A DNA stretch of 32,485 nucleotides from Lenisia limosa (lineage: Eukaryota > Breviatea). Where the stretch lies: positions 1-32,485 of the forward strand of contig LPNZ01002774.1 of NCBI GenBank assembly GCA_001655205.1, in the 5' to 3' direction. Made by a program: the position numbers and the translations under genes. Under the pieces are notes generated by a model that did not search any database, was not told where the DNA came from, and saw only the letters and a list, made by a program, of their open reading frames with translations. Within the stretch, counting starts at the first letter, position 1. Each line of letters opens with the position of its first letter. Of this stretch, positions 22,201 to 32,485 are shown one piece after another.

Positions 22201-25200
22201 TCTTGCTGCCTCGGAGATATATGTGTAACAACACAAAGCCTTAAAGGTGAGTTTGCGAATATCCTACCAATCAGAAAGAGGAATATCATAATTGAAATGC
22301 TTGCTATGAGCATCGAGATGCTGTTCTATTGTGTGAGCGCTGGAATCTGTCGCACAAATACGGAGATATTGTCTTTGTATTCAACTTACATCTTCTTGTT
22401 CTCCAACGGCTGGAATATTGAAGGTAAAGTTTCCGCTGGCTTAATGGTTAGATAGGATGATGGATCCGAGACATCAAATATTACATCCAAAAATATTTTT
22501 ACTTCAATGCCAACCTAAAAGTATGTCTTTGTTGTAGACGAGGATATTGACAAAACAGGTTCCGTCACCAACTACGTCATATCCTTATGGGTAAGCTTGT
22601 TTGTTCAAAGTCTGAGATTTCTAGCTGAGTTATCTACGATATCACATTTCATCGTACCAGAGAGAGACATCGAGCTTCGGGCTCCTTCAAAATGGAGAAC
22701 TTCATCTTTTGGAAATATATAACGTATTTTTGTAGGTGATAAAACCATCTTTCTACTGTAGCCTTTACGAAAGCTAATTCTGTTGTTGTAAAACGAAGTA
22801 AAAAGAATTGAAAAAGTAAAACGCGATGCAATTGTGATTTTGTATTTAGATGGGTAGTGCCGACAAACTAAATGACTCACTTAATGGTTGTGGAATTGCT
22901 GTTATAGTTGACCAAGTCACAAACTTCCACATTGACTTGAAAAGGATTTCTTGTTGCAATGTTAACTATTGTCTTTTGATGAAGAATCAAGTCTAAATTC
23001 CTGAATTTGTGAAAAAGAAAAAACTATCAGCTTTCTGCTTTCCTCTAGTATGCGATTATTTATCAGTAAAATCTATCACTAAAACTATTTGAGTCTCAAA
23101 ATGGTATCATCACTTTAAAAGATGATACTTTTTCCATTCTATTCCGAAAAAACCAAATCATGAATAGTGTATATCCAACCTTCCCAGGTGACTGTCGTTC
23201 TCATAAACTGTTGAAACCACTACAAAGTAAAACGCCAGTTTACAATGCATGCCTATTGTCCCACAAACAAGTGCCTGTTGAATATAAGTTCAGATTAAAG
23301 TGATGTATCGCAACCTTTGAAACGGACCATCTTAAAAGTTAAATTTTAATTGTTGCCTCTGGGCGCCTACATATTCATCCGAATGAGATTGAGTTCTTCA
23401 TCACTTAAACACGTTTTGTTTGGAAGCACTGTATATGGAGAACAGAAGGGATCAACATTACCACTAAAAAACTCTTCGAATTCGTTATATAACTAAATAT
23501 TAGAAAACACATGCAGCTTCTTACTTCAAATGTCTGGACAGGTAAATTTTCAAGTTTCATTTGGAAATCATTTTGGGTAATTTGGGAGAAGTTTGAGGTT
23601 CGAATTGCAGATAACTACATTTTGGTTCGGTTAAATGTCCATTGATTCGTGAAAAAGTGTAACATTTGTCGTAATGTAACGCCTACCATTGAAGTTATGA
23701 TGGATTTTGTTTGATAAACCTACATTGTAAATCCTCACCCTCAATACACACGTCAATGATCATAATATCATTGTAATTGCTGTCCGCCAACTGTGGATGT
23801 CAACAGTCCATCCCCCAGAATGGACCGGTGCGGGCCAATGTCCGATATACACGGCATATACACGTCAATTGCAGCTAAAGTAGTTATTGTTAAACGTGAA
23901 AATACATATTATACATGTATACCGTGACTCTTACCTCTACAAGCAGAGGTTCCCAACGTAAACGACATAATCACGTCAACCCCCTAAACAATTACAAAAT
24001 ACAACACCACCTTACATATCGTTGACGAAGTAGCAAAGGGCTAATTGAACTGTATATCGAGTCGTAAAACCCAATCCACTCGACAAACACCTTACACTCT
24101 GGACATTTGTATTGTACTCCTATAACGGTAAACTAATGATAGTTTTCAACCTAATGAAAACGCCTGCAGTTGGAGATGCCCGGTCTCAAAGCCGTATACA
24201 ACACCAATCTGATACTTTAAGAAACAATTCATTTTCATTATCCATTTGATATCCCTTACCCGTTTTGACATGCTATTTAGTCCAGCGATAACACCCTTCA
24301 TGAATGGAAAGTGATAACTGGAACAATTAGCGTAATAATTCATGAATGTAATACGTTATTGGTGAAGTCCCGGTATATTTTCCAAAACAATTCCTCCAAC
24401 TCTTCACTTCTGAGGATTTTCAGATTCATTGGAAATATCATGTTTTCTGAAGATCTGAATTCTAGTTAAAACATTTGTGATAACTAACTTAACAAATGGT
24501 ATTTTTTCATTATATGTAAATATCAATGTACATGAATATGTATAAGAACCACGGTGATATAGCACGATAACTATTCATTTTACTCTTTTAACTATGATTA
24601 AGACTTTAATTCTCCGTATTATGTTAAATATTGTCAGGAGATGCATACGCACTGGAATCTCTCTTCAATTGAAACCTACACTAACAAGAAGTGATCATTT
24701 GGAAATTCGCAGGCAAATTTTGCAACCTTTTCTGAAGTATAATAATATCGACATGTACACTCTCCACATTTCGCAATGCCATACTTTGATTAAAGCCTGT
24801 GTTTGGATGTACAATGAACAGGTCAGTCTCATTGGACTCTTTCCTAACAATCTAACAAGTAAAAAACAACTCTCAAGAAATATCTCAAGCGTGTGACTTG
24901 ATCAGCGATATTTGATAAGATCATGACTTTTCAGCCTACATCAGCAATCTGGCCTAATTTGTCTATTGCTAGGTTAACACTCTGGACAATTAAAAACAGT
25001 ACCACCACAGTTCTTCAGCTTACCACAATGTGGTTTTCAGAATCTTCAAAGGATTCCATAACGTTTAAAATGTCTTCCTAACAGAATGAGGACAAATACC
25101 CTCCTTGTTTTTTTGGTTTGAAGTCTCTATTCAAGCCCTACTTACAAATGCTCCATTTGTAAACGAAAGACGCGTCTAGATGGTTAATGTATCAATGAAT

Positions 25201-25490
25201 TCAATTTGAGTATCCACCACCTACCGATCCTGCAATGAAAGAGACACTGAATGATTAAAATCTCCATATAAAAAGCAAGTTAATTCTTCCTGGTACCCAA
25301 CAAACCGCATCGCTTTACGATGTTTTGTCCACTGTGCTTCATTTTGCAAGATCACTTCATTGCATTCCGTGATAAATTGAAGATATTCTAAAATGTCAAA
25401 ACTGACAGTCCATTGTTCTAGGAGCAAGTAAAGTGTGAAACAACCTGGGTTATCGTCAAAATTTTCGTTAATATCGGGATTTGCTGACAT
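19294..25490 (-). CDS. predicted single-pass receptor with degenerate cyclic-nucleotide phosphodiesterase domain
   Basis: At least 25 minus-strand exons. The ATG at 25490 opens MSANPDINENFDDNP; no signal peptide is visible, so a further 5' exon is possible. The ectodomain exons (25225-25490 down to 22391; for example 24686-24851, 24016-24119, 23525-23614, 23371-23492, 22881-23000, 22658-22779) end with GNFTFNIPAVGEQED. The membrane helix (22268-22325 and 22175-22239) reads SMLIASISIMIFLFLIGFVL and is followed by basic RGSKTRQ. Cytoplasmic exons (21921-21993, 21772-21813, 21672-21730, 21531 down) lead to a PDEase_I-like domain: 21030-21114, 20826-20895 (IEASYQNNKFHCATRAAQ), 20714-20762, 20484-20552 (YTDVEILAILVAL), 20324-20387, 20117-20199, 19987-20075 (KLFLASDIQKHF), 19849-19897 and 19668-19815. 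Nearly all metal ligands are replaced. The last exon as modelled ends at 19294. Several joins are unresolved. Confidence 0.62.
19668..21114 (-). other. phosphodiesterase-like domain lacking metal-binding residues
   Basis: Read against the PDEase_I consensus: the NPYHN-x2-HA motif is NKFHCATRA, so the first His is kept and the second is Arg. HD-x-DHPG is LEVGHFG, so the first His and both Asp are lost. VLENHH is VLTMYS. LATD-x2-x-HF is LASDIQKHF (kept). The segment with ADISNP and the following roughly 40 residues is absent; the chain passes from LLVKMASQR directly to SYLFMPALQ across a 33-nt intron. The fold looks kept but hydrolysis is unlikely. Confidence 0.6.
20964..20994 (+). repeat. short inverted repeat (hairpin) in an intron
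   Basis: CTGGTTTCGC (20964-20973) pairs with GCGAAACCGG (20985-20994) with one G-T pair and an 11-base loop. It lies in a minus-strand intron of the receptor gene, between exons 20826-20895 and 21030-21114. It has no T-run after it and is not a bacterial-type terminator here. Confidence 0.6.
21561..21620. repeat. AT-rich simple repeat
   Basis: About 60 bases composed almost only of TATATA and AATATA runs, inside a minus-strand intron of the receptor gene (between exons 21672-21730 and the one ending at 21531). Confidence 0.9.
22175..22325 (-). other. transmembrane helix and stop-transfer segment
   Basis: Two exons (22268-22325 and 22175-22239) join at phase 1 to give about 25 hydrophobic residues, then HIYLRGSKTRQ. 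The GNFT glycosylation sequon just before and the basic residues after suggest an outside-to-inside single-pass topology. Confidence 0.65.
23315..23330 (-). other. putative 16-nt microexon
   Basis: Minus-strand ATGGTCCGTTTCAAAG lies between an AG acceptor (TTTTAAG) and a GT donor (GTTGCG). The preceding exon (23371-23492) ends in phase 2 and the following exon (23180-23274) begins in phase 0. Only inclusion of this piece (encoding IWSVSK with the borrowed bases) joins them without a stop. Confidence 0.5.
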
Positions 25491-25980
25491 TGTTGCTCTG
25501 AGATCTGGGTATTTCTCTTTTCAGCTTCTGGTTTTGAAAAGCAACAAAAAGTGTTTCCTAAACTCCATCAAATTTTTAAATCTGCAATCTTTCACACGCT
25601 TTAGCGTTTTGTGATGTGGGGTAACAAATTGTTATTAACCATTAGAGACCATTAACGTAGAAGCATAAGGCGTATGATTGGCTATACCAAGGAATTTTCC
25701 GAAAGAACTTCCTTATCAGGTAAGTCAATCATGACAGATATCATCATTTGTTTATTTTGGGTGAGTGATCTTATTCACCCATTCCGAGAAAAATTATAGC
25801 AAACATCAAAAGAGCAAAAGAACGTAATTCTACTCAAGCTCTGTTGCTCAGACTAAGCACAGCATGAAGAATGACGGACATCTCTGACTCATCCAATAAT
25901 TCCGAGCTTCCGAGCCACCATATTCTAAATACTTTTCATTTGTCATCGCTTCTCTGATAGTTCTTAGAATCCATATCACA
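25491..25980. promoter_or_regulatory. divergent intergenic region, likely shared promoter
   Basis: About 490 bases between the minus-strand ATG at 25490 and the plus-strand ATG at 25981. Both 5' ends point into it, so it should hold two promoters. I see no clear TATA box. A missing first exon with a signal peptide for the receptor gene could also lie here. Confidence 0.4.
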
Positions 25981-28900
25981 ATGTCTAGAGATGCTAATGA
26001 TGAAAAAGCTGCATGGGACCTCCTAGCCCGTTTGGATGAAATGTTCTCAACTATTGGGAAGCAGAACACCAGGTTTGATTCAGATATGCTCTGAATTATG
26101 TTTTTTACCTTATGATATCCAGCACAGAAGAACTTTTTTTTCATTTTCACGGATTTCATCCTTGAACGATTTAGAAAGGAGCTGTCACAGGAAGCGAAGG
26201 CCGCCAGGGCTGCAATAGTCTCTGATGTTGTCGAGGCTATTTCAAATCACAAAGGTTCGGGTATTGCGGTCACTCTTGTTGATCTTGCTGCTTTTGTAAA
26301 ACCCCTTCTCCACTGAATGGAACTTTGTTCTTCAATGCTCTTTTGTGTACTAATTAAAAACATACTATTGTTTGGTAATCAGCAGTTATTACGCTACACT
26401 CCTTCACGGGGGCAATTTTTTTTTCCCACTTGTCACCCATCCACACATTTATCAGCCGTTTAGAGTTCAAAGAGAGCACCTCCCTTCTCTTCGCCAAGTG
26501 TCTCCAGGTCTTCACTGCCCTGTTTGAAGGCCACAATGGTGGCACTCTTGTTGGTTTGGGTTTGGTGAAATGCTTTACATATTTCAAGAGTGACGGAATT
26601 ATTTACCTTTATTTGAGATTGCTAGTGTTTGATTTGTTGCAGTAGTGGTTCTTTCTTCACATCCAAGTAGTGACCTCCTATTTGGTCACACGTTTTGTTG
26701 AGTTCTTTACGCCTAGCTGTTGGTATTTTGACCTGATAATATGATGAAATCTATTTTACCAAAATCCATCCTCGTGACCCCCCCTCCCCAGGTCCCTGTT
26801 ATTATGTCGATGTCTTTAGTTTCGGTCTTCCAGGCCCAGACAGACGCCTCAGTGCTGACTGCATGTGCTCAATTGGTGGCTGGGCTGTCTGTGTTCTCCT
26901 TTATTACATCTGGAGCCAAGAGCCAGATACTTACAAAGGTAACATGCATAGGTTTCGGCAGTGTGTCGTTTGGCTGAAATAAAGCCTGATCTTCTTGAAA
27001 TGGTATGTTGGTTACTGCAAGCGTAACAATTTTAATACCATAAAATACCTTAACCCTCGCCATTTTGTTTGAGTATATCTTTCAAAGATGTTTTATTTGA
27101 GAGAACAAATCAAAAGCAATTCATGTTCTCATCACATAGGAAGGAGTCAGAGCCACTTTACTGAAGGTCCTCTCAAGCCAAGATGAGACCCCCCTCTTAG
27201 TAGCCGACAGTATTGCAAGGGTATTGAAATCTGTCCCATCTGATGCGGCCGCGCAGCTTGGTTGCTGGGGTTATTAAAGCTACAATCTAGTTTTACAACT
27301 TTTGATGACTGTCCATTTTGTTTTCAGTCATAATCGACCCCCCCCCCTGAACAGTTTCCTCAATCCAAACGGCTGATATTCCAAGTACAAATACAGTGTG
27401 TCTTTGTGACGCCATTTTGGAGCTTTGTGAAAAGACCAACGAGACTCCTCCACAAGCTGCTGGGTGGGCTATCTTCTGGAATGTGATCGTAGACTGTCAA
27501 TTATCACAACTACACATAACTTCCTATTTACCTCACATCAACAAAGCTACTGTGAATTTATCCAAGTAGACCGCTCTTCAGCGAACTAGATCAAATGATG
27601 ACGTCACCAGATATGCTTCTGAGCTACGTTGCCAAGGCGTCAAGGGCAAAGGTCGGCTACCTGGGTACTCTGGAATGGACAATACTGTTATAATAATTGA
27701 ACAGACAGATTATCGGACTCTGTTTTCAGAAAGAGGATTTTGAAGAACATATGATACCATGTACAATGGTTTATTAAATGAAGTTTCTGATCAAATTGAC
27801 TTTAAATTTATTAACACGTCAGTTTTATCGCCTGAGTTCGTGCCCCGGAAGCAGCCCATTTTTAGCAGAAATTGAAAGCAATCCATCTGCATTAAAATTT
27901 GCTGCAATGGGAGCTTCTAATGTGGGTGTCTCCTCTGTCAAGAAAGTGTTGACCCCCGTATCGTTGTTACAAACATATTCAGATGTACATAGTGTTGTAT
28001 TATACTGTTTTGTCGTGATGCCAATAACTGTTTCGCAGTACCGGCAAATAAGCTAACCTTTTTAGTTGAATGAAGTTTCGGCAATTCTCAAAGCAAGCAG
28101 CAAAGTTCTTAGTCTTCATGGAATGGTAAGATACCAGTATATGTTATTCGTTAATATTCCAAAGAACAATTTCATTATATGATTGGCCAAACTTTATAAC
28201 CCATTCACGCCTTTCAGAAGTTTGTGGTGACAGCACTTGGCGAAATGAAGCTCAACGAAGAATCACTGCAGGCGTTTGCAGATGTTCCCGAATGTTTGCG
28301 TTGTTCTTGTATCATGATCATTGAATTTGTTTCACTATTTTCTTTTTGCTTCGTGCTTAGTGCTTCTGTAAATTGGTTTTAATCCTGTTTAGTTTCCAAA
28401 ATGTACTTTTCGGAGCTATCACAATCCTTGATACAAGATGGTATGAACAGCCTGGCACATGTCCTTGAAATCGGGTAGGATTTCGGGTTCTCTTTAGGAC
28501 TGACTGCTACAGTGTAATATCCTTTAGAACGGGAGAGCCCTCGGCTTCTTGTCAAAGGGGACTCAATTCAATCGCCAACAATATGAACGTAAGGGGTTCT
28601 AAACCCTTGAAAAAGATGGAAGAGTCATTTTTATTTGAAGACTTTTTTGCTGTCAAATTATTCCCAAAATCATTTCCCCTCATGTTAATCAGAAGAACGT
28701 CAACGGTGAGAGGCTTGAAGGTCTGGATGTGATGTGTGCATTGTCAGCCTCACATAGGGAGTCCATTCGCATCCCAGGTTGGTGGCACGCTCTTTCACAG
28801 CTCGGAGAGTGTAGGGTATCATAAATTTTCCAATCCCCCTCCCCCTTAGCAGTTTAGCATACCGCTTACTCGCCGCGTTGGCCCGAAGTCATGACGTCAC

Positions 28901-29754
28901 TGAAACCCTGCTCAAAAACGAGCTTTTCATCACCACTCTTCTCAAGAGTTCTGTGGTATCACAAAGTGGTATGCAGCATTATACAGGCTAGTACAGACAC
29001 GTCCATTCCAACCAAAACTGACATCTCAGAAGGGCAGTTCCGCTTTGCTGTTGTGTCGTCGATATTGAGTACCGCTCGAAGAGCTAACCTGACTAGCACC
29101 CCAACTGTGGGTAGCCTACCTTATTCGTATTGTTACGAACATATTAACCACATAGGCCCTAGCTCTCATGAACTGGACGGACTCGTCTACAGCAGCACGG
29201 CCTTCAGAATCTCGCTTATTGGTGGAGGACAGCACCTTCTAGGGCCGTTGTGTATTGATGTGCAGGCTTCAGAAGAAGAAGACATCCGTTGGTGGTACCA
29301 AATTTATCTAATACAGACCCCTCAAAACTCTATCACACTCCTTTCTAGTAATACATATTAACTAGTATTGAGGAATCAAGTGCTACACTTGAGCTTGAAA
29401 GACGATGAAATGTTCTGGTATTCGTCCAAGGCATTGGCCTCGGTGAAGTCGGACGCAAAGATCAGCTCTGCAGCCAGGGCAGGCTGGGATGTCAGAAGAT
29501 TCCTAGCACCGTGGTTGCGTGCCTACCTCCACAGAGGCTCCAGTGTGAGGGGGGTTTGCAAGAACCTGCTCGGAGCTAAAGGCAACATTGTACATTCGCA
29601 ACTACCGCGGTCAGAAATAGAGACACAATCAAAACTCAATTTCTCTTTGGGTAGCCGGTTTAACAAACCATTTCGATTTTGCTTCCAGCATAGAGATAAT
29701 TTCCAGCATAGTCTGCACCAGATATATGGTCACCAACAGAGACAATCTAAATGA
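25981..29754 (+). CDS. armadillo/HEAT-like helical repeat protein
   Basis: About 19 exons: 25981-26072, 26175-26254, about 26464-26543, 26792-26938, 27140-27260, 27355-27463, 27567-27651, about 27823-27957, 28066-28125, 28218-28293, 28393-28474, 28528-28588, 28693-28777, 28858-28968, 29030-29106, 29156-29221, 29266-29294, 29373-29544 and 29689-29754. The ATG at 25981 starts MSRDANDEKAAWDLLARLDE. The translation is leucine- and alanine-rich amphipathic helix pairs, such as TLLKVLSSQDETPLLVADSI, AYRLLAALARSHDVTETLL and ALASVKSDAKISSAARAGW. Most junction phases agree; the exon near 27823 and the last two are the least certain. Known: such alpha-solenoids are protein-binding scaffolds. I cannot assign an orthologue; no catalytic motif or membrane segment is seen. 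It is divergent from the receptor gene and convergent with the secreted-protein gene. Confidence 0.7.
29683..29712 (+). repeat. short direct repeat at a predicted acceptor
   Basis: TTCCAGCATAG occurs twice (about 29683-29693 and 29702-29712), separated by AGATAATT. The first copy provides the acceptor proposed for the last exon of the helical-repeat gene, and the second is a possible alternative acceptor. Confidence 0.6.
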
Positions 29755-29963
29755 ATATTAATACTCTTATCATTGATAAAGAAGTACTGTCCTCTTACAC
29801 TAGGAGCAGAGGTCGGGACAAGAGTTGGGCATGTGACTGAGCCTTTCTGTCTGGTTAATTATTTTGGAGAACAAAGTATAGTATACCACAAGTAATTCTA
29901 GCTTTAAAGTGAGAATATATCATCTATTGAGAGGTGCTTTTACTTTTCAAAGATCATTAGGGA
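29755..29963. other. short intergenic region between convergent genes
   Basis: About 210 bases separate the two stop codons. No gene is seen. A plus-strand AATAAA at 29989-29994, inside the last exon of the opposite gene, might serve the helical-repeat gene, which would make the 3' ends overlap. Confidence 0.4.
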
Positions 29964-32217
29964 CTAGTTATACAGAGGCTTCAGCCAAAATAAATACTCT
30001 ACAAATCTTTCTCGTTCATCGCTCATAAGTTGTCCCAAGCAAACATCAACGCCGTTGAGGTAGTACGTGTACGTTCCGCTGGTGGCAACAATAGTCATTT
30101 CAGCCCACTGGTCAACTAAAAGTCAGAGGACACTGCCGATGACGGCAATTGCTTACATGGTAAAGTCGCAGCAATGTTTCCGCAATAATTGCCCCTCTGG
30201 TAAATGTTCAAGTATGTATCGAACTAAATGGTGATGCTCAAATTGAATTCAATGAAGTAAGAGAAAAGTAACAGGCTAATAATATAAACCCACTTTCGGC
30301 TTAATACGAATAATACAAAAGCTAAAACAAATATCTTTTTGCAAAACCAAAAGGTAAAAAATAAGATCTTACGTGTCTGAAAATGCTTTGAAAGGTGGTT
30401 GGGGTTGACACGAGATGAGTTGCCATAAAGTGGAAACCAAGAGTAGTTGAAGGGGCCCATATACGGGCTTGGATTGTGTAGGTCTCTTCTGAGAGTTGTG
30501 AATTGATTTCAAACATCAAAGAAGATGAGTCCAGAAAGAACACTGATTTTACAAATAAGTGTTTGGATAAACCACTGCATAAATAAAAAGACAGGAAAAC
30601 AATCCACTCCCGACGACCTGAAGGCCACATGATCGAATCTATCTTGGCGGCATGTGCTGTCGGTCCAGCAGACTCCAAGGCATACTGCTTGTTCACCTTG
30701 GGGTGTCAAACACAGTACTTCTATTCAATACGTTATCGTTATGGACACGTGTGGATACTGGAAACTAGCGGCTGGAATTCCTCCAAACCTCAACACTTGG
30801 TCGACAGACATGTGAGCCAAGAACTCCAGTGCAAACCTGTCCTGTAAGTTGCTCCAAGTATGTATGCCTAATAGTAAAATTTACTCGAAGACAACAAAAG
30901 TTGTCCACACTGGTATCAGAATGTTTCATGACTGTCTCTCTCACTTTGATCACAACCGAGCCACACACAGAGGGGATAACAATGTCCCCGGGTCCAACTC
31001 GTGCGCTGCCAATTGATGCGAACGAAGCGCCATTGATGGATTGCTACTCGGTTATTAGGGCTTATCATAGAAACAGAATTTCATGATGCATTCTCGAAAG
31101 CTATGTGTATCTTATTTTTTATCGCTCTTTTTTCTGGCCAAAGTGAAGTCCAAAAAATGGATAAAAAGGGTTTTTGTATAATATGATGTGTAATAAAGTT
31201 GATGGTTCCAAATACAAATTACGAATCCCCCCGAAGATTTGAGCCTACTTGAACGAAGACAGTCAAATCACTTGGGATGTCTAAAATATTTTAAAAAAAA
31301 AATACAAAGAGAATCACTTTGACCCAACAAACTGGCAATATGGACGGTGGTAGTGTCAAAAGATGTCGACTGAATGGTGTAAACGTTGTCAAAGATGATG
31401 GGGTGAGTAAACAGTACGTGTTGTCAAAGATGATGGGGTGAGTATATATCATCAAAATATTCTCTATTCGATATGCTGATGAAAACGTCATCCCAAGACA
31501 ACCGTTTTTATTGGGCATTAGTACATATTCACAACAAAGGAAGCAGAGTATGATCCATTTACAGTGGAAAACATACGGCAGTGGCGGAGCAATCGAGAAA
31601 GTCTAAAACAAACTGAAGCGATGACACGATTTCTATACAATAAGATAAAAAACAAAAGACGCTGAAGTAAAATAGGAACAAATCCATGAACAGAGGAATT
31701 TGTTTATTGTCAAGTGGCCTTCATACCAGTCTCCATGTAGAGCTGAAACAATTAATGTTCTGATTGGGAGGGCTTTGTACTGCTGTGATGCAATGAAATA
31801 AACCAAACGCATCATTCATTTCCATTAAACTAGCCATCTAAAGACTCGTACCAGCAGACCTTAGGAACAGCGTCCTTGTCAGAAATCGGATCTTTAACTT
31901 GGACATCAACCATATTGGCACCATCAATGCTGAGAGCCTTAAACGTCAGAACTGGTTATATCCAATCATTATTTTATCTATACTCGGGAAATTGTTTTTG
32001 CTGCCATTTTTTTTTTAAAAAAAACAAAAGCCTAATCAATACTCCTCCTGAGAAGTATTTGAAATACCGAACAAAACCCCAGCCTTAAGCAGGTGAAGTA
32101 CTGTAAAAACAAAAAAAAGGATTGAATGGTTGGTCCGCATCTGTGTGCACAATGACTAACCGCAATAATAGCCGGGCAGAAGAGGAGGAGCAAGGCAAGC
32201 ATTCTGTACAACATCAT
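29964..32217 (-). CDS. secreted protein with C-terminal laminin-G/ConA-like domain
   Basis: The ATG at 32217 opens a clear signal peptide, MMLYRMLALLLLFCPAIIA, in exon 32161-32217 with a GTTAGT donor. Further exons include YFTCLRLGFCS (32057-32089 region) and 31860-31937 (ALSIDGANMVDVQVKDPISD). A Cys-containing exon follows near 31590 (DFLDCSATAVCF), and later ones are at 30766-30867 and 30618-30720 (CLGVCWTDSTCRQDRF). The last three exons join in phase: 30373-30574 (SSLMFEINSQ, EETYTIQARIWAP), 30157-30223 (YLNIYQRGNYCGNIAATLPF) and 29964-30115 (DQWAEMTIVATSGTYTYYL, then NGVDVCLG). The phrases TIQARIW, QWAEMTI and YYLNG are the core strands of a LamG/concanavalin-type jelly roll. The exon around 31330-31450 is disturbed by a tandem duplication. 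Inferred: an extracellular or matrix binding protein. Confidence 0.6.
31385..31444. repeat. 25-bp duplication with 35-bp spacing in a coding exon
   Basis: The 25-base unit beginning GTTGTCAAAGATGATGGGG occurs at 31385-31409 and 31420-31444. On the minus strand each copy encodes THPIIFDN, but the 35-base period puts the copies in different frames. Removing one unit restores an open frame from THPIIFDN into VYTIQSTSFDTTTVHIA. Confidence 0.85.
32161..32217 (-). other. signal peptide exon
   Basis: Nineteen codons giving MMLYRMLALLLLFCPAIIA: a short positive N-region, a leucine-rich core and small residues near the expected cleavage point. The exon ends at a GTTAGT donor. The signal peptide is confined to its own first exon. 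Confidence 0.75.
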
Positions 32218-32485
32218 TGTTATGCTCCTCTAGGATTGTTGCAGGGTTGCGGGCTGCTTTGATAAGGGTGGGGGTGTCTGAGCTGCGTTGGGTGTATAAT
32301 GTATGTATGTTGTTGTAATTGTTGTGCGGAAGGTCGGTTATGACACTCCACTTCAATGCTACCGGTGCTTCCCTTAGCTGCTCTACCTCTCTAACCAAAA
32401 CTCTGTAACCGACGACTACCTATATACCAGGTTGGGCAAGGGGGGTGCGGGCATGGTGCAGGCATGTAGTACAATAATATTCGCC
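32218..32485 (-). promoter_or_regulatory. upstream region of the secreted-protein gene
   Basis: About 270 bases upstream of the minus-strand start. A TATATA at 32421-32426 lies about 205 bases before the ATG and could be a TATA element. An 80-codon minus-strand frame starting at 32398 overlaps the signal peptide in another frame; it has no recognisable feature and is probably chance. Confidence 0.3.

Noticed and set aside
22539-22590. Plus-strand exon-like stretch DEDIDKTGSVTNYVISLW with splice-like borders
   Set aside because: The minus strand here encodes GYDVVGDGTCFVNILVYNKD, whose phases join exons on both sides; the plus reading has no neighbours.
22649-22831. Minus-strand reading TVERWFYHLQKYVIYFQKMKF
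   Set aside because: The alternative frame (ISFRKGYSRKMVLSPTKIRY) joins in phase with exons 22881-23000 and 22515-22583, so it was preferred.
24594-24896. 100-codon plus-strand frame (LQPFLKYNNIDMYTL)
   Set aside because: The minus strand of the same interval holds an exon with proper acceptor and donor (IVRKESNETDLF to MITS), consistent with the receptor gene; the plus frame is its shadow.
28891-29361. 156-codon plus-strand continuous frame
   Set aside because: It passes through predicted introns in a frame different from the helical-repeat exons (AYRLLAALARSHDV and EGQFRFAVVSSIL); only short parts look coding.
32156-32398. 80-codon minus-strand frame MVREVEQLREAPVAL
   Set aside because: It overlaps the signal-peptide exon in another frame, has no domain and no splice partner; likely chance.

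Overview
This is a gap-containing piece of a eukaryotic nuclear genome. The evidence is coding sequence broken by dozens of GT-AG introns, often only 33 to 250 nt long, with exon phases that join across them. There is no operon structure, no ribosome-binding-site pattern and no long bacterial-type ORF. Base composition is moderate to AT-leaning. The order PHD1-3, ePHD, FYRN, spacer, FYRC, Win-like motif, SET in the second gene is the animal/holozoan trithorax (KMT2A/B) order. The first gene, a Cys-rich ectodomain on a multi-pass membrane domain, is typical of protists. A unicellular relative of animals, or another free-living protist with very small introns, fits best. I cannot name a species.

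Layout: (1) 128-8909 (+), a large membrane protein with a beta-rich N-terminal half, then Cys-rich ephrin-receptor/TNFR-like repeats, then about eight or nine membrane segments. (2) 9483-18225 (+), a trithorax/KMT2A-type histone H3K4 methyltransferase broken by three runs of N. (3) about 19294-25490 (-), a predicted receptor-like protein with an ectodomain, one membrane helix and a cytoplasmic domain that looks like a cyclic-nucleotide phosphodiesterase lacking its metal ligands. A possible extra 3' exon lies at 18977-19177. (4) 25981-29754 (+), a helical-repeat (armadillo/HEAT-like) protein read divergently from gene 3. (5) 29964-32217 (-), a secreted protein with a signal peptide and a C-terminal laminin-G/ConA-like fold, convergent with gene 4.

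The five genes do not form an obvious pathway. Two encode putative surface receptors, one a secreted protein, one a chromatin writer and one a scaffold-like protein.

The points most worth a second look are: the apparently dead receptor-phosphodiesterase; the four ALDG-ENDE repeats between FYRN and FYRC, where Taspase1 cuts animal KMT2A; a 16-nt microexon required by reading phase; introns of 33-36 nt; and a recurring pattern of 25-35 bp tandem duplications, two of which sit exactly on 3' splice sites. All exon models were read by eye from phase and splice consensus. Places where phases fail to join are stated.
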